This document shows, piece by piece, positions 1-5,967 of a DNA stretch of 27,898 nucleotides. Numbering within the stretch: position 1 is the stretch's first letter; the number at the start of each line of letters is the position of its first letter. The DNA is from a virus: IMG/VR virus record IMGVR_UViG_3300021178_000035, positions 1-27,898 of that record, one strand, 5' to 3'. The notes under the pieces are model-generated. The model did no database searches. It saw nothing but the letters and a program-made list of their open reading frames with translations, and had not been told where the DNA came from. The translations under genes and the position numbers were made by a program.

Positions 1-78
1 GACGGCTACGGCTGCGGCTCCGGCTACGGCTACGGCGACGGCTACGGCTGCGGCTACGGCTCCGGCTACGGCGACGGC
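1..78 (+). repeat. Hexanucleotide repeat tract (NNCGGC x13)
   Basis: Thirteen consecutive six-base units of the form (G/T)(A/G/C)CGGC are visible: GACGGC, TACGGC, TGCGGC and TCCGGC in mixed order. Only the first two bases vary, so every second codon is GGC (Gly) and the other alternates between Asp, Tyr, Cys and Ser. The tract begins at the window edge, so its true length is unknown. A repeat like this is prone to slippage and to assembly breaks. Confidence 0.9.
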
Positions 79-114
79 ACAGTCTCTTTAGCGGAAATCA
101 GAAGGCGAGCATGA
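1..114 (+). CDS. Glycine-rich repeat protein, C-terminal end only
   Basis: An open frame runs in from the left edge and stops at TGA 112-114. It encodes strictly alternating glycine: (Asp/Tyr/Cys/Ser)-Gly dipeptides for about 26 residues, then a short non-repetitive tail (TVSLAEIRRRA). The start and most of the protein lie outside the window, so the family and function cannot be judged. The stop overlaps the next start as ATGA, which supports this frame being translated and coupled to its neighbour. Such Gly-Tyr-Gly-Asp tails do occur in phage hypothetical proteins, but no role is claimed. The alternative is that this is only low-complexity DNA; the ATGA junction argues against that. Confidence 0.6.
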   Translation, partial: DGYGCGSGYGYGDGYGCGYGSGYGDGTVSLAEIRRRA

Positions 115-266
115 CCATATCTAAGCAACTACGCCAACGCATCATCGACGCCATCACCCAACTACGCAGCGAGGCGATAGCCACCACCGGCCGCTCGGCA
201 AGCTCAGCGGAAATCGTTGACGCGGTGCTGGCGTATGTGCTGGCGGAAATGGCGGTGAAGACGTGA
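111..266 (+). CDS. Small helical hypothetical protein (51 aa)
   Basis: ATG at 111 overlaps the previous stop (ATGA) and the frame closes at TGA 264-266. The product, MTISKQLRQRIIDAITQLRS..., looks mostly alpha-helical and ends ...LAEMAVKT. It has no Cys cluster, signal peptide or membrane segment. The family is not recognised. The next gene starts at a GTG overlapping this stop, so it is the second member of a coupled string of tiny genes. It is too short for homology-free functional calls; confidence that it is a gene rests on the junctions and on the coding-like, GC-rich third positions. Confidence 0.6.
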   Translation: MTISKQLRQRIIDAITQLRSEAIATTGRSASSAEIVDAVLAYVLAEMAVKT

Positions 267-478
267 TTATTACAGCCAGACTGACCCCCGCCGACGTTGG
301 ACGCGAGGTAATCTATCTCTCTCACGGCCAGGCCGAATACGGCTGGCTCAAGCATTGGAATAGCGAATATCTTTTCGTTCAATATGTCGGTTCAGGTGGT
401 CGCGGCATCGCCACGCGGGCAGCAGATTGCGACTTCACTCAGAATGCAGAGCCAGTGCCCGAGGAGTTGCGGCAATGA
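263..478 (+). CDS. Hypothetical protein (71 aa)
   Basis: A GTG start overlaps the upstream stop as GTGA, and the end overlaps the next ATG as ATGA. The 71-residue product begins MIITARLTPADVGREVIYLS and has the look of a small beta-rich fold (alternating hydrophobics, a GWLKHWNSEYLFVQYVGSGG stretch). Small phage proteins with a 'DVGRxVxYxxxxGxxExGxLxxWNxxYVFVxY' pattern are common in accessory regions, but their function is not established. No catalytic motif is seen. Confidence 0.75.
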   Translation: MIITARLTPADVGREVIYLSHGQAEYGWLKHWNSEYLFVQYVGSGGRGIATRAADCDFTQNAEPVPEELRQ

Positions 479-561
479 TCACCAAGCTGAGCTATCTCAT
501 CATAAAACTTTCGATCATCTTCCTGACCGCCAGCGCGATTGGCTTGCTGGTCAGTGTGTAG
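475..561 (+). CDS. Tiny single-pass membrane peptide (28 aa)
   Basis: ATG 475 overlaps the upstream TGA (ATGA) and the frame ends at TAG 559-561. The product is almost entirely one hydrophobic helix: MITKLSYLIIKLSIIFLTAS followed by AIGLLVSV. Two lysines near the N-terminus suggest the N-end stays in the cytoplasm. Its function is unknown; possible roles for such peptides are holin-like or host-membrane modulators, but nothing here decides. Support is the ATGA junction and the clear membrane segment. Confidence 0.5.
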   Translation: MITKLSYLIIKLSIIFLTASAIGLLVSV

Positions 562-572
562 AAGGCAAGGTC

Positions 573-812
573 ATGAATACACCAAAAGTTTCTAGTCGAT
601 CTAACGGCCAATGTCCTTCATTGCGCCCGAATACTACGCCAGCGAAGAGATCGGTACGATCTGGCCCCCGTGTGCGAGGGAGAAAACGCAGCATGAGAAC
701 GCCTGGAGCTAGAAGGCTGTCTGACGCGATAACACAAACAATCGCTAAGCTTGACGGGTGCACAATACGGCGTGACTTTGTCGGTGGGAGAGAAACCGAC
801 GTTTTATTTTAA
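573..812 (+). CDS. Basic hypothetical protein (79 aa), uncertain frame
   Basis: ATG 573 lies 11 bases after the previous stop with an AAGG just upstream, and the frame runs to TAA 810-812. The product is Arg/Ser/Pro-rich in its first half (MNTPKVSSRSNGQ...), with low-GC third positions that look non-coding. The second half, from an internal ATG at 693 (MRTPGARRLSDAITQTIAKL...), looks more protein-like, so a 39-residue gene at 693-812 is an alternative. It overlaps a competing frame at 611-712. The stop sits in the strong ribosome binding site of the next gene. Function unknown. Confidence 0.3.
   Translation: MNTPKVSSRSNGQCPSLRPNTTPAKRSVRSGPRVRGRKRSMRTPGARRLSDAITQTIAKLDGCTIRRDFVGGRETDVLF
611..712 (+). 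CDS. Small hypothetical protein (33 aa), competing frame
   Basis: ATG 611 to TAG 710-712 encodes MSFIAPEYYASEEIGTIWPP followed by CAREKTQHENAWS. Third codon positions are strongly G/C-rich and the residues are well mixed, unlike the overlapping 573-812 frame, so this may be the real gene over this stretch. No clear ribosome binding site precedes it. It may be an intact micro-gene or the surviving N-terminal part of a longer gene that has decayed. It would overlap a possible downstream gene starting at ATG 693 by 20 bases. Confidence 0.35.
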   Translation: MSFIAPEYYASEEIGTIWPPCAREKTQHENAWS

Positions 813-817
813 GGAGG
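811..817 (+). promoter_or_regulatory. Strong ribosome binding site (AAGGAGG) before an ACG codon
   Basis: AAGGAGG is the best Shine-Dalgarno match in the left block. The only frame downstream with recognisable protein similarity begins four bases later with ACG at 822, not ATG, GTG or TTG. The nearest ATG (838) is in another frame. The placement fits initiation at or near 822. Confidence 0.6.
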
Positions 818-821
818 CTAG

Positions 822-1001
822 ACGAAGTATCCAAAGTATGCCCATATTCGTCGCGCTACAGGCGCGGTTCATGACGCGATTACTAGAGGCGAGATTCCTG
901 GCCCGAAAAACTTCGCTTGTGTTGATTGCGGAAAAATGGCGACGGAATACGATCACCGTGATTACTCGCGCCCGCTTGACGTTCAGCCGGAGACAAAATG
1001 A
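822..1001 (+). CDS. HNH-like zinc-knuckle protein, noncanonical ACG start, C-terminally short
   Basis: The frame from ACG 822 to TGA 999-1001 encodes about 59 residues (KYPKYAHIRRATGAVHDAIT...) with CVDCG at residues 33-37 and the block EYDHRDYSRPLDVQP at 42-56. Phage HNH-like zinc proteins share this pattern (CxxCG, then YDHRDY.KPL.V.PVC..CN). Here the frame stops directly after ...DVQP with ETK, so the second CxxC knuckle is missing. No ATG, GTG or TTG start lies between the AAGGAGG site and the conserved part. Either translation starts at ACG, or the start was mutated and this is a remnant. The stop overlaps the next ATG (ATGA). Confidence 0.55.
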   Translation, partial: TKYPKYAHIRRATGAVHDAITRGEIPGPKNFACVDCGKMATEYDHRDYSRPLDVQPETK

Positions 1002-1198
1002 CCACCTCACCCCTCGCCCAGCTGATCGAGGCTGCGCAGCTAGTGAGCGCCACCTTTTGGCTCGGTGAACGATCCATTGGCGTAAAGCGGAAATGCTTTT
1101 TCCTGCTTAATCGGCAAGGGCTTTTCAAGGTCGATCACGATGTTTTTACAGCCTGCGAAGCCTTCGACCGCGCCGTCGGGGAAGGCGGGAAGACATGA
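998..1198 (+). CDS. Hypothetical protein (66 aa)
   Basis: ATG 998 overlaps the upstream TGA, and the stop overlaps the next ATG at 1195 (both ATGA). The product begins MTTSPLAQLIEAAQLVSATF and contains a basic beta-like centre (GVKRKCFFLLNRQGLFKV) and an acidic helical end. There is no recognised domain. Its place in the coupled string suggests co-expression with the other small accessory genes. It is a confident gene with unknown function. Confidence 0.65.
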   Translation: MTTSPLAQLIEAAQLVSATFWLGERSIGVKRKCFFLLNRQGLFKVDHDVFTACEAFDRAVGEGGKT

Positions 1199-1398
1199 AA
1201 AGCGCAAGTGAGTGGGGGCTTTCGTTCCTAGATTATGACCTTGATGGTTTCAAGAGCGCAAAAGATTTTATCGAAGCCATCCAGCGAGACGCGCTTGAGG
1301 CGGCGGCGAAGGTGTGCGACGAGGTAAGAGAGGATATCGAGAGCGGACGAGGACATGCTTATTATGCACTCGCTGCGATACGAGAGGTGGTCAAGTGA
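1195..1398 (+). CDS. Small acidic helical phage protein (67 aa)
   Basis: ATG 1195 overlaps the previous TGA (ATGA), and the next gene begins at a GTG overlapping this stop (GTGA). The product has the segment FIEAIQRDALEAAAKVCDEV followed by ...YYALAAIREVVK. Small phage proteins often carry this 'IQxDALEAAAKVCD ... AAIRxL' arrangement, but no biochemical role is known to me. The whole chain is predicted helical and acidic. It has no signal peptide or metal site. Confidence 0.7.
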   Translation: MKSASEWGLSFLDYDLDGFKSAKDFIEAIQRDALEAAAKVCDEVREDIESGRGHAYYALAAIREVVK

Positions 1399-1613
1399 TT
1401 AACGACCTCACCAACCGCCGCTTCGGTCGCCTACTCGTCCTTCGTCGCGCTACCATCGCTCAGCAGCACAAAGCTTTCTCCCAAAAGGCTTGCTGGCATG
1501 TCCGCTGCGACTGCGGCAACGAAAAGATTATGTTGAGCAATAACCTACGCCGCGCCACGTCATGCGGTTGCGCTAGAGCTAAACACAGTCAGAGTCATCT
1601 TGGAACGGCCTGA
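1395..1613 (+). CDS. Cys-rich zinc-ribbon phage protein (72 aa)
   Basis: The GTG start at 1395 overlaps the upstream TGA (GTGA). The sequence opens MINDLTNRRFGRLLVLRRAT and has WHVRCDCGNEKIMLSNNLRR followed by ATSCGC. This is the familiar phage pattern 'DLTGQRFGRLTVL ... W.CRCDCGN ... V....L..G...SCGC', a four-Cys zinc-binding module often next to AP2/HNH-type domains and presumed to bind nucleic acid. Here only the zinc module is present. Its last 35 bases overlap the end of the convergent gene at 1579-1836. No terminator hairpin was found at the junction. Confidence 0.75.
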   Translation: MINDLTNRRFGRLLVLRRATIAQQHKAFSQKACWHVRCDCGNEKIMLSNNLRRATSCGCARAKHSQSHLGTA

Positions 1614-1836
1614 CAATCGGATGCGTTGACGTTTCGGCGTTGCGTATGGTGTCACGAAGTAAGAGCTGTTCTTCTATCAGCTTTTGGATATCCCGCTTCT
1701 GCGCCTCATGCTCATCAAGCAAAACCGCTATTTCCTGTTCCAGCAGTTCGATGCGCTTATTGAGTTGAATCGCCCGCAGGCTGGCATGGCCAAGGGCTTC
1801 GAGTAGATCGGTGATGCTGACTGGTTCTTGCGGCAT
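1579..1836 (-). CDS. Coiled-coil hypothetical protein (85 aa)
   Basis: The ATG at 1836 follows directly on the stop of the upstream gene at 1837. Residues about 22-65 form a clear heptad-rich coiled coil (NKRIELLEQEIAVLLDEHEA, then QKRDIQKLIEEQLLLRD). There is no membrane segment or enzyme motif. As the last gene of the tail/appendage block, it could be a tail-fibre assembly or trimerisation factor, but this is inference from position. Its 3' end overlaps the convergent zinc-ribbon gene by 35 bases on the opposite strand. Confidence 0.6.
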   Translation of the reverse strand: MPQEPVSITDLLEALGHASLRAIQLNKRIELLEQEIAVLLDEHEAQKRDIQKLIEEQLLLRDTIRNAETSTHPIVRPFQDDSDCV

Positions 1837-2796
1837 TTAGTATCCAGGCACTGCGCCAGTCACGATGCCACCTGGCGCGGTGACGCTTGGGCCCGTGACG
1901 GCATATGGCCACGGTATGTCCAAGCGCGGTCCACATTCAAGCTGCATGAGCGATGCCTCGCCGCCGGCGGTCGTCATGAAGTTCCAAATGCCGCCTGAAA
2001 AATATTCAACGGTATAGATGAACATCCAACGGGTGCCGAGCGTAGGGCTATACCATTTGTATGTGATACCGTCATTGAATAGGTATCCAGTACCCATCTG
2101 TCCTGGCGCTGGTGTCCAAACCTGCCGAAACAGCATGGTATCGGGCGGGAAGGTTTCCGAGTTATCGCTGTTGATATAGAACGTAAAACGGATGTCAGTA
2201 CCGATCAGCAAGTCGCCTTGGAAATGAAAATTGATGTAGCGAAAGCCAGCGGTGGGACATCTAACATTGCCAACACCGATCGTCCGCGTAGAGAGCGATT
2301 GCTCATTGAACGTCTGGACATTCGCATTGTTGTCAGAGTTCTCGGGCATCCATTCGTATGGCGTCAGTGCGCCAGTGGTCTTAATCATGTTCAAGCTGGT
2401 CGGCGTCACTGGCAGTCCATAACGCGGTCCTGGCCGCACGCCATAATCGAACGGCAAATTAGGCACCCACGGATTCGAGACGCCAGAAATGGAGCGGTGC
2501 AGATGATCGCGTAGCGAGGATGCGGTATAGCCAGCCGGCAACGCGCTAGGAACAGCAATCACCGAGTTCGAGAATCCATAATTGCCATCCCAGGCATGAT
2601 TCACGCGAATAGCCACGATGCCACCTGGATACGTCTGGCCGTTGGTGTCAGTGGTATATGGCCACGCTTCCGCCTGCGGCAACATCGGTAGGCCAGACGC
2701 GCTTAAGGTATTGCGGCCAATGCTGCGCATGGCCGTTGCCTTGGTCCCACTGTTTGGCGGAACACCCATTTTCATGAATCGCGGAATCGTCGTCAT
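1837..2796 (-). CDS. Tail appendage-like protein with terminal repeats (319 aa)
   Basis: ATG 2796 overlaps the stop of the preceding gene (ATGA). The 319-residue product is Gly/Pro/aromatic-rich, with beta-strand-like alternation and no membrane segment or catalytic motif. It reads like a structural virion or receptor-binding component. Segments near the N-terminus (WPYTTDTNGQTYPGGIV) and at the very C-terminus (WPYAVTGPSVTAPGGIV) are repeats of one another, encoded by matching DNA. Its position, distal to the hub-like gene and a coiled-coil adaptor, suits a tail-tip or appendage protein. The family is not recognised. Confidence 0.7.
   Translation of the reverse strand: MTTIPRFMKMGVPPNSGTKATAMRSIGRNTLSASGLPMLPQAEAWPYTTDTNGQTYPGGIVAIRVNHAWDGNYGFSNSVIAVPSALPAGYTASSLRDHLHRSISGVSNPWVPNLPFDYGVRPGPRYGLPVTPTSLNMIKTTGALTPYEWMPENSDNNANVQTFNEQSLSTRTIGVGNVRCPTAGFRYINFHFQGDLLIGTDIRFTFYINSDNSETFPPDTMLFRQVWTPAPGQMGTGYLFNDGITYKWYSPTLGTRWMFIYTVEYFSGGIWNFMTTAGGEASLMQLECGPRLDIPWPYAVTGPSVTAPGGIVTGAVPGY
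1861..1913 (-). repeat. C-terminal copy of an internal 53-base repeat
   Basis: This stretch shares a 15-base exact block (1861-1875) and an 11-base exact block (1903-1913) with 2614-2628 and 2656-2666. The spacing between blocks is 42 bases in both copies. It encodes the C-terminal WPY...TAPGGIV segment. Confidence 0.7.
2614..2666 (-). repeat. N-terminal copy of an internal 53-base repeat
   Basis: This is the counterpart of 1861-1913: exact at the two ends, diverged in the middle, with the same spacing. It encodes WPYTTDTNGQTYPGGIV near the N-terminus of the same gene. Confidence 0.7.
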
Positions 2797-3257
2797 GGGA
2801 AGCTGACGGTGTAGGCAACAATGCTCGTCCCACCGCCGCCAGAAACAGGAATGGACACGGCGGGACCAGCGACCACAGGATCAGTATTGATGAGCGGATA
2901 GCTGAAAGATGAATAGGTGGTCGAATGAATGACGAGTACCGGCGTTGTGCTGGCGACGTTATTGGTCCACAAGATTGCACGGCCTATGCCGGTGACTGCG
3001 GTAAAAGTGCCAGGCACCTGCGACACGGTTGGATCGTAGAGCACAGGCACTGTGGTGATTGCCACGTTTGACCAGTTGATGCCGTAGTAGGTCGTACCGC
3101 CAGAATTGTAGACCGTTTGGCCATCGATGATGACGAGCTTGAGCTGCTTGGTGGATGTCGCGCTGACCGAGATGAGCGGGCGCTGGTCCAGCTCACGCCG
3201 CAACCTGCCTATCTCGCGCTCCTGCTCATCGATGCGCCGAATGGTGCGGTAATCCAT
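2793..3257 (-). CDS. Coiled-coil adaptor-like tail protein (154 aa)
   Basis: The start chosen is ATG 3257, which overlaps the previous stop as TAATG; an upstream in-frame codon at 3281 would overlap more and lacks support. Residues 1-25 (MDYRTIRRIDEQEREIGRLR...) form a short charged coiled coil, followed by a beta-rich, Thr/Val/Ser-rich body and a GGGG linker near the end. A coiled coil followed by a beta body is common in phage tail-tip adaptors and fibre attachments. No enzyme motif is seen. Its neighbours are the hub-like gene upstream and an appendage gene downstream. Confidence 0.65.
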   Translation of the reverse strand: MDYRTIRRIDEQEREIGRLRRELDQRPLISVSATSTKQLKLVIIDGQTVYNSGGTTYYGINWSNVAITTVPVLYDPTVSQVPGTFTAVTGIGRAILWTNNVASTTPVLVIHSTTYSSFSYPLINTDPVVAGPAVSIPVSGGGGTSIVAYTVSFP

Positions 3258-5509
3258 TATCGCAGATCCAGGTCTGACCAATCGGTGATCCAGGTCGTCA
3301 CACCATTGCTGCGGTTGGTGAAGTGAACCTTGGTGATCGGCGTGTTGATGGTATAGGGATCCGAGCTGTTGGCGCCGTGGCCGGCCGCCTTGAGCGTCGT
3401 CACTACCTGGCCAATGGTCGGATAGGCGGTGATTGTTGCCGCGCTATTTCCGTTGCCGTCGTCCTGGTAGAAGCCTGGCAGGAATCCGCATGCCTTGAGC
3501 TGCCAGGTTGCCGTGCGCCGCTGGTTCAGATACCATGAGCAGGCCATGGCATGCTCTCTCGCCAGCTTGGCGCGGTCGTCACGCAGGAAGCTGGCGCCAC
3601 GCTTGGCAATCGCGCCTATGGCGGTCACCGTGACGTCACTTAGGTCCCATATGGCGAGTTCATGAGCTACCCAGAAGTGCAAGCCACGATGGAACAGTTG
3701 CTTTTTGCGCGCGCCGTTGATGTCGCCGTTCGCCATGCGTACTCGGTACGGCATTTCCAGGCCAACCGTAACGACGAGTTGATTGATGTTGTGCGCAGTG
3801 CCATCGAAGAATCGTAGTCCAGCAGATTGATCGCCGGAATGCACTATCTCGATGCCATATTGCGTCACGCGAACGCTACAGGAATAAAAGTCATCGTCGC
3901 AGCGGATGAACTTAGTATTGTCGGTTGGATCCCTGACCATGAGTAGCGGTCGGCGCCGGCTAGGAGCTTCGGTTTCGGCGGCGCCGTCGTAACGGACTGG
4001 CGTCGATGCCGCATAGTTATACCCGACATACAGCGGCAAATCTTGCAAGACCGTCACGACATCGGGTGCAGTATCTGGCTGGCTCGTGCCACCTGGAATC
4101 AGCAATGCGCCGCTATCATCACAGCGATAGTCACAGCGGCCAGTAGAACCGCTGCCACTTGAGCCAGTCCCCAGCCAGTCTTTGCGCAGGCCATGCAATT
4201 GGTAAACGGCGTCCCAGCGCGATGTTTGCTTGACGCGGTTGATGTCGGCAGCTTTCGCATTGGCAAAGTCCGTAGCATCCTGATCAGACCAACGACGATC
4301 AAGCGTCCGACTACCGTCAGTTGGTCCGCTGGCATAATCCAGAGTCGCTAGAACCTGTATTTTCTCGCCAAGGCTTTCCACGTAGTCGTAGGCATGCTGG
4401 TTACGGTGGCCCAGCGCAAACGTCGCTGACACGTTGCGATGGTCGCCCATCAGATCGACGGCTACCGTGGTGCTGGCCGTAGTCGCGCCAGGAATGGAAT
4501 CAGCCGAGCCAACAATTGGCGTGTAGGTAATGTCGTCTTTCGTCTGTGGATTCAGGCGAATATAGACGGTGAGCGGCCCGGTTGGATTGGCTGAATCGTC
4601 GTCCCAATCAAGGAACGCAACGCCGCGTCCACGCTGACGCTTGAACATGTCAGACAGGAAGTCCCATGCGTTCATGCCGTCTTCTATCGGCCAGGCGTTG
4701 TTCGAGTTCGCGCCATTGATGAGCGTAGTCTGACCAGTGATATAGAAAAACGGTGTGTTTGGAACGCGACTAGATGCCAAGGCGTTCTCGATGGCTTGTA
4801 GATCGGTCCAAGTGGTACCACCGCCAAAGTTGGAATGGCAGAGCAACTTACTGCGAAATACAGTTTTTACGTCAACCGGCGTAGTTAGAAGATTGTCAGT
4901 GTCCCACGGCAGCGGAAAGCCAGACTGATACCACGTCACGCCTGTCGATTCACGATTGCCGAGAATACGCCCATCCCAGTTGGCGCTATTGTAGCCTGGA
5001 TGGCCGTAGGCGTTCACGAAGAACGTTCCATTGATATACATGCCATGCCGGTTCAGTGGCTGCTTCTTGGTGAAGGATGTCAGCAGGTCCAGGCAATGAT
5101 ATTTACGACTGCCAATCAGCGTGTCGCCACCTGGAGCTATCGTGTCTTCATGCAGCTCGACCACGCCGACCCAGACGGTTCGCCATGCTGGCGTTGAATT
5201 GTCGCCTGGATCTGGCGCGCATTGAATGCGGATACAGTTGCCTATGAGATTGATGTTGTCCTGCTCGACACCGTTGTTGTCGACGCCGTACACCTGGCCG
5301 TCAATCAGGCCCATGTCATAACGTATCGTTGCCTGTCCCGGTTCAGGAATGCAGGAGCGCCAGAATTCCTCAACAAAAAATCCCTGCGTCCAATTGTTGC
5401 CCACAAGCTTGGTCGCTACCAGCACATTCCATGTGCTATTCCATGTATCAGCTTGCAGAATACGCCAGAGTGGTGGCGTAAGAGTCGTGAGCGGCAGCAT
5501 AATGGTCAT
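3257..5509 (-). CDS. Large tail protein, hub/tip-like (750 aa)
   Basis: This is the longest gene in the window; its ATG at 5509 overlaps the preceding stop (ATGA). The 750 residues are beta-rich and aromatic-rich, with no membrane segment, signal peptide or recognisable hydrolase motif. A long N-terminal part resembles phage tail hub or baseplate proteins in general composition. Its place two genes after the tape-measure candidate is where tail-tip hub proteins (gpJ or Tal-type role) are found. The assignment rests on size and position; I do not recognise the family. The C-terminal region (WHELAIW..., then Arg/Lys-rich helices) could form a separate domain. Confidence 0.6.
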   Translation of the reverse strand: MTIMLPLTTLTPPLWRILQADTWNSTWNVLVATKLVGNNWTQGFFVEEFWRSCIPEPGQATIRYDMGLIDGQVYGVDNNGVEQDNINLIGNCIRIQCAPDPGDNSTPAWRTVWVGVVELHEDTIAPGGDTLIGSRKYHCLDLLTSFTKKQPLNRHGMYINGTFFVNAYGHPGYNSANWDGRILGNRESTGVTWYQSGFPLPWDTDNLLTTPVDVKTVFRSKLLCHSNFGGGTTWTDLQAIENALASSRVPNTPFFYITGQTTLINGANSNNAWPIEDGMNAWDFLSDMFKRQRGRGVAFLDWDDDSANPTGPLTVYIRLNPQTKDDITYTPIVGSADSIPGATTASTTVAVDLMGDHRNVSATFALGHRNQHAYDYVESLGEKIQVLATLDYASGPTDGSRTLDRRWSDQDATDFANAKAADINRVKQTSRWDAVYQLHGLRKDWLGTGSSGSGSTGRCDYRCDDSGALLIPGGTSQPDTAPDVVTVLQDLPLYVGYNYAASTPVRYDGAAETEAPSRRRPLLMVRDPTDNTKFIRCDDDFYSCSVRVTQYGIEIVHSGDQSAGLRFFDGTAHNINQLVVTVGLEMPYRVRMANGDINGARKKQLFHRGLHFWVAHELAIWDLSDVTVTAIGAIAKRGASFLRDDRAKLAREHAMACSWYLNQRRTATWQLKACGFLPGFYQDDGNGNSAATITAYPTIGQVVTTLKAAGHGANSSDPYTINTPITKVHFTNRSNGVTTWITDWSDLDLR

Positions 5510-5967
5510 GCATTACCGGCTTGCTTGCTGAGCTGCATGGTCCACTGCGCGATAACGACAGCGGTGCTGGATGACAAGCCGTTGCCAACCATCGAGCCGC
5601 GAAATACTTTCGGCACGCAATCGAGCACTTTGACATTCTTCCACCGATAGGTGGTGCCTGACAGCGATGCGGTCAGATCGCCAATCTGACCAATAGCCAG
5701 GAGGTATGTTTGCTGCTCAGTCCGTGCGGCAGAATAGGTATTTGCTGCGTTAAACGTCGTCTGCATGACGAACGGACGAAACTGCTTATTCACTCGCCGC
5801 CACCGTTTGCCGTCAATGCCGACGTCTGACAGCTCCTCCTGAATCTCGATAAGCTGATCGAGCGTCGATCCATCAGGATCAAACTTCACCGTCTCGAAAT
5901 TCATAGTGTAGCCAGAAAGTCCGGACACATACGTAGGCGTTGAAACGGTGAGTGTGCCCAGGCTCAT
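5506..5967 (-). CDS. Small tail protein downstream of the tape measure (153 aa)
   Basis: ATG 5967 overlaps the previous stop (ATGA) and its own stop overlaps the hub-like gene. The product begins MSLGTLTVSTPTYVSGLSGY and contains a charged segment (DQLIEIQEELSDVGIDGKRW) and a beta-rich remainder. Size and location between a tape-measure candidate and a large hub-like gene suit a distal tail or tail-tip initiator protein. No specific family is recognised, so the role is inference from synteny. Confidence 0.6.
   Translation of the reverse strand: MSLGTLTVSTPTYVSGLSGYTMNFETVKFDPDGSTLDQLIEIQEELSDVGIDGKRWRRVNKQFRPFVMQTTFNAANTYSAARTEQQTYLLAIGQIGDLTASLSGTTYRWKNVKVLDCVPKVFRGSMVGNGLSSSTAVVIAQWTMQLSKQAGNA

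Noticed and set aside
1-78. Possible CRISPR or satellite array
   Set aside because: Units are six bases with codon-periodic variation and no spacers; it is a coding glycine repeat.
384-572. N-terminal extension of the 573-812 frame
   Set aside because: It overlaps the coupled 263-478 and 475-561 genes and looks like an out-of-frame translation of them.
751-1068. Plus-strand frame from TTG 751 (105 aa)
   Set aside because: It overlaps the zinc-knuckle frame, which has recognisable motifs and the ribosome binding site; the C-terminal half becomes Arg-rich nonsense.
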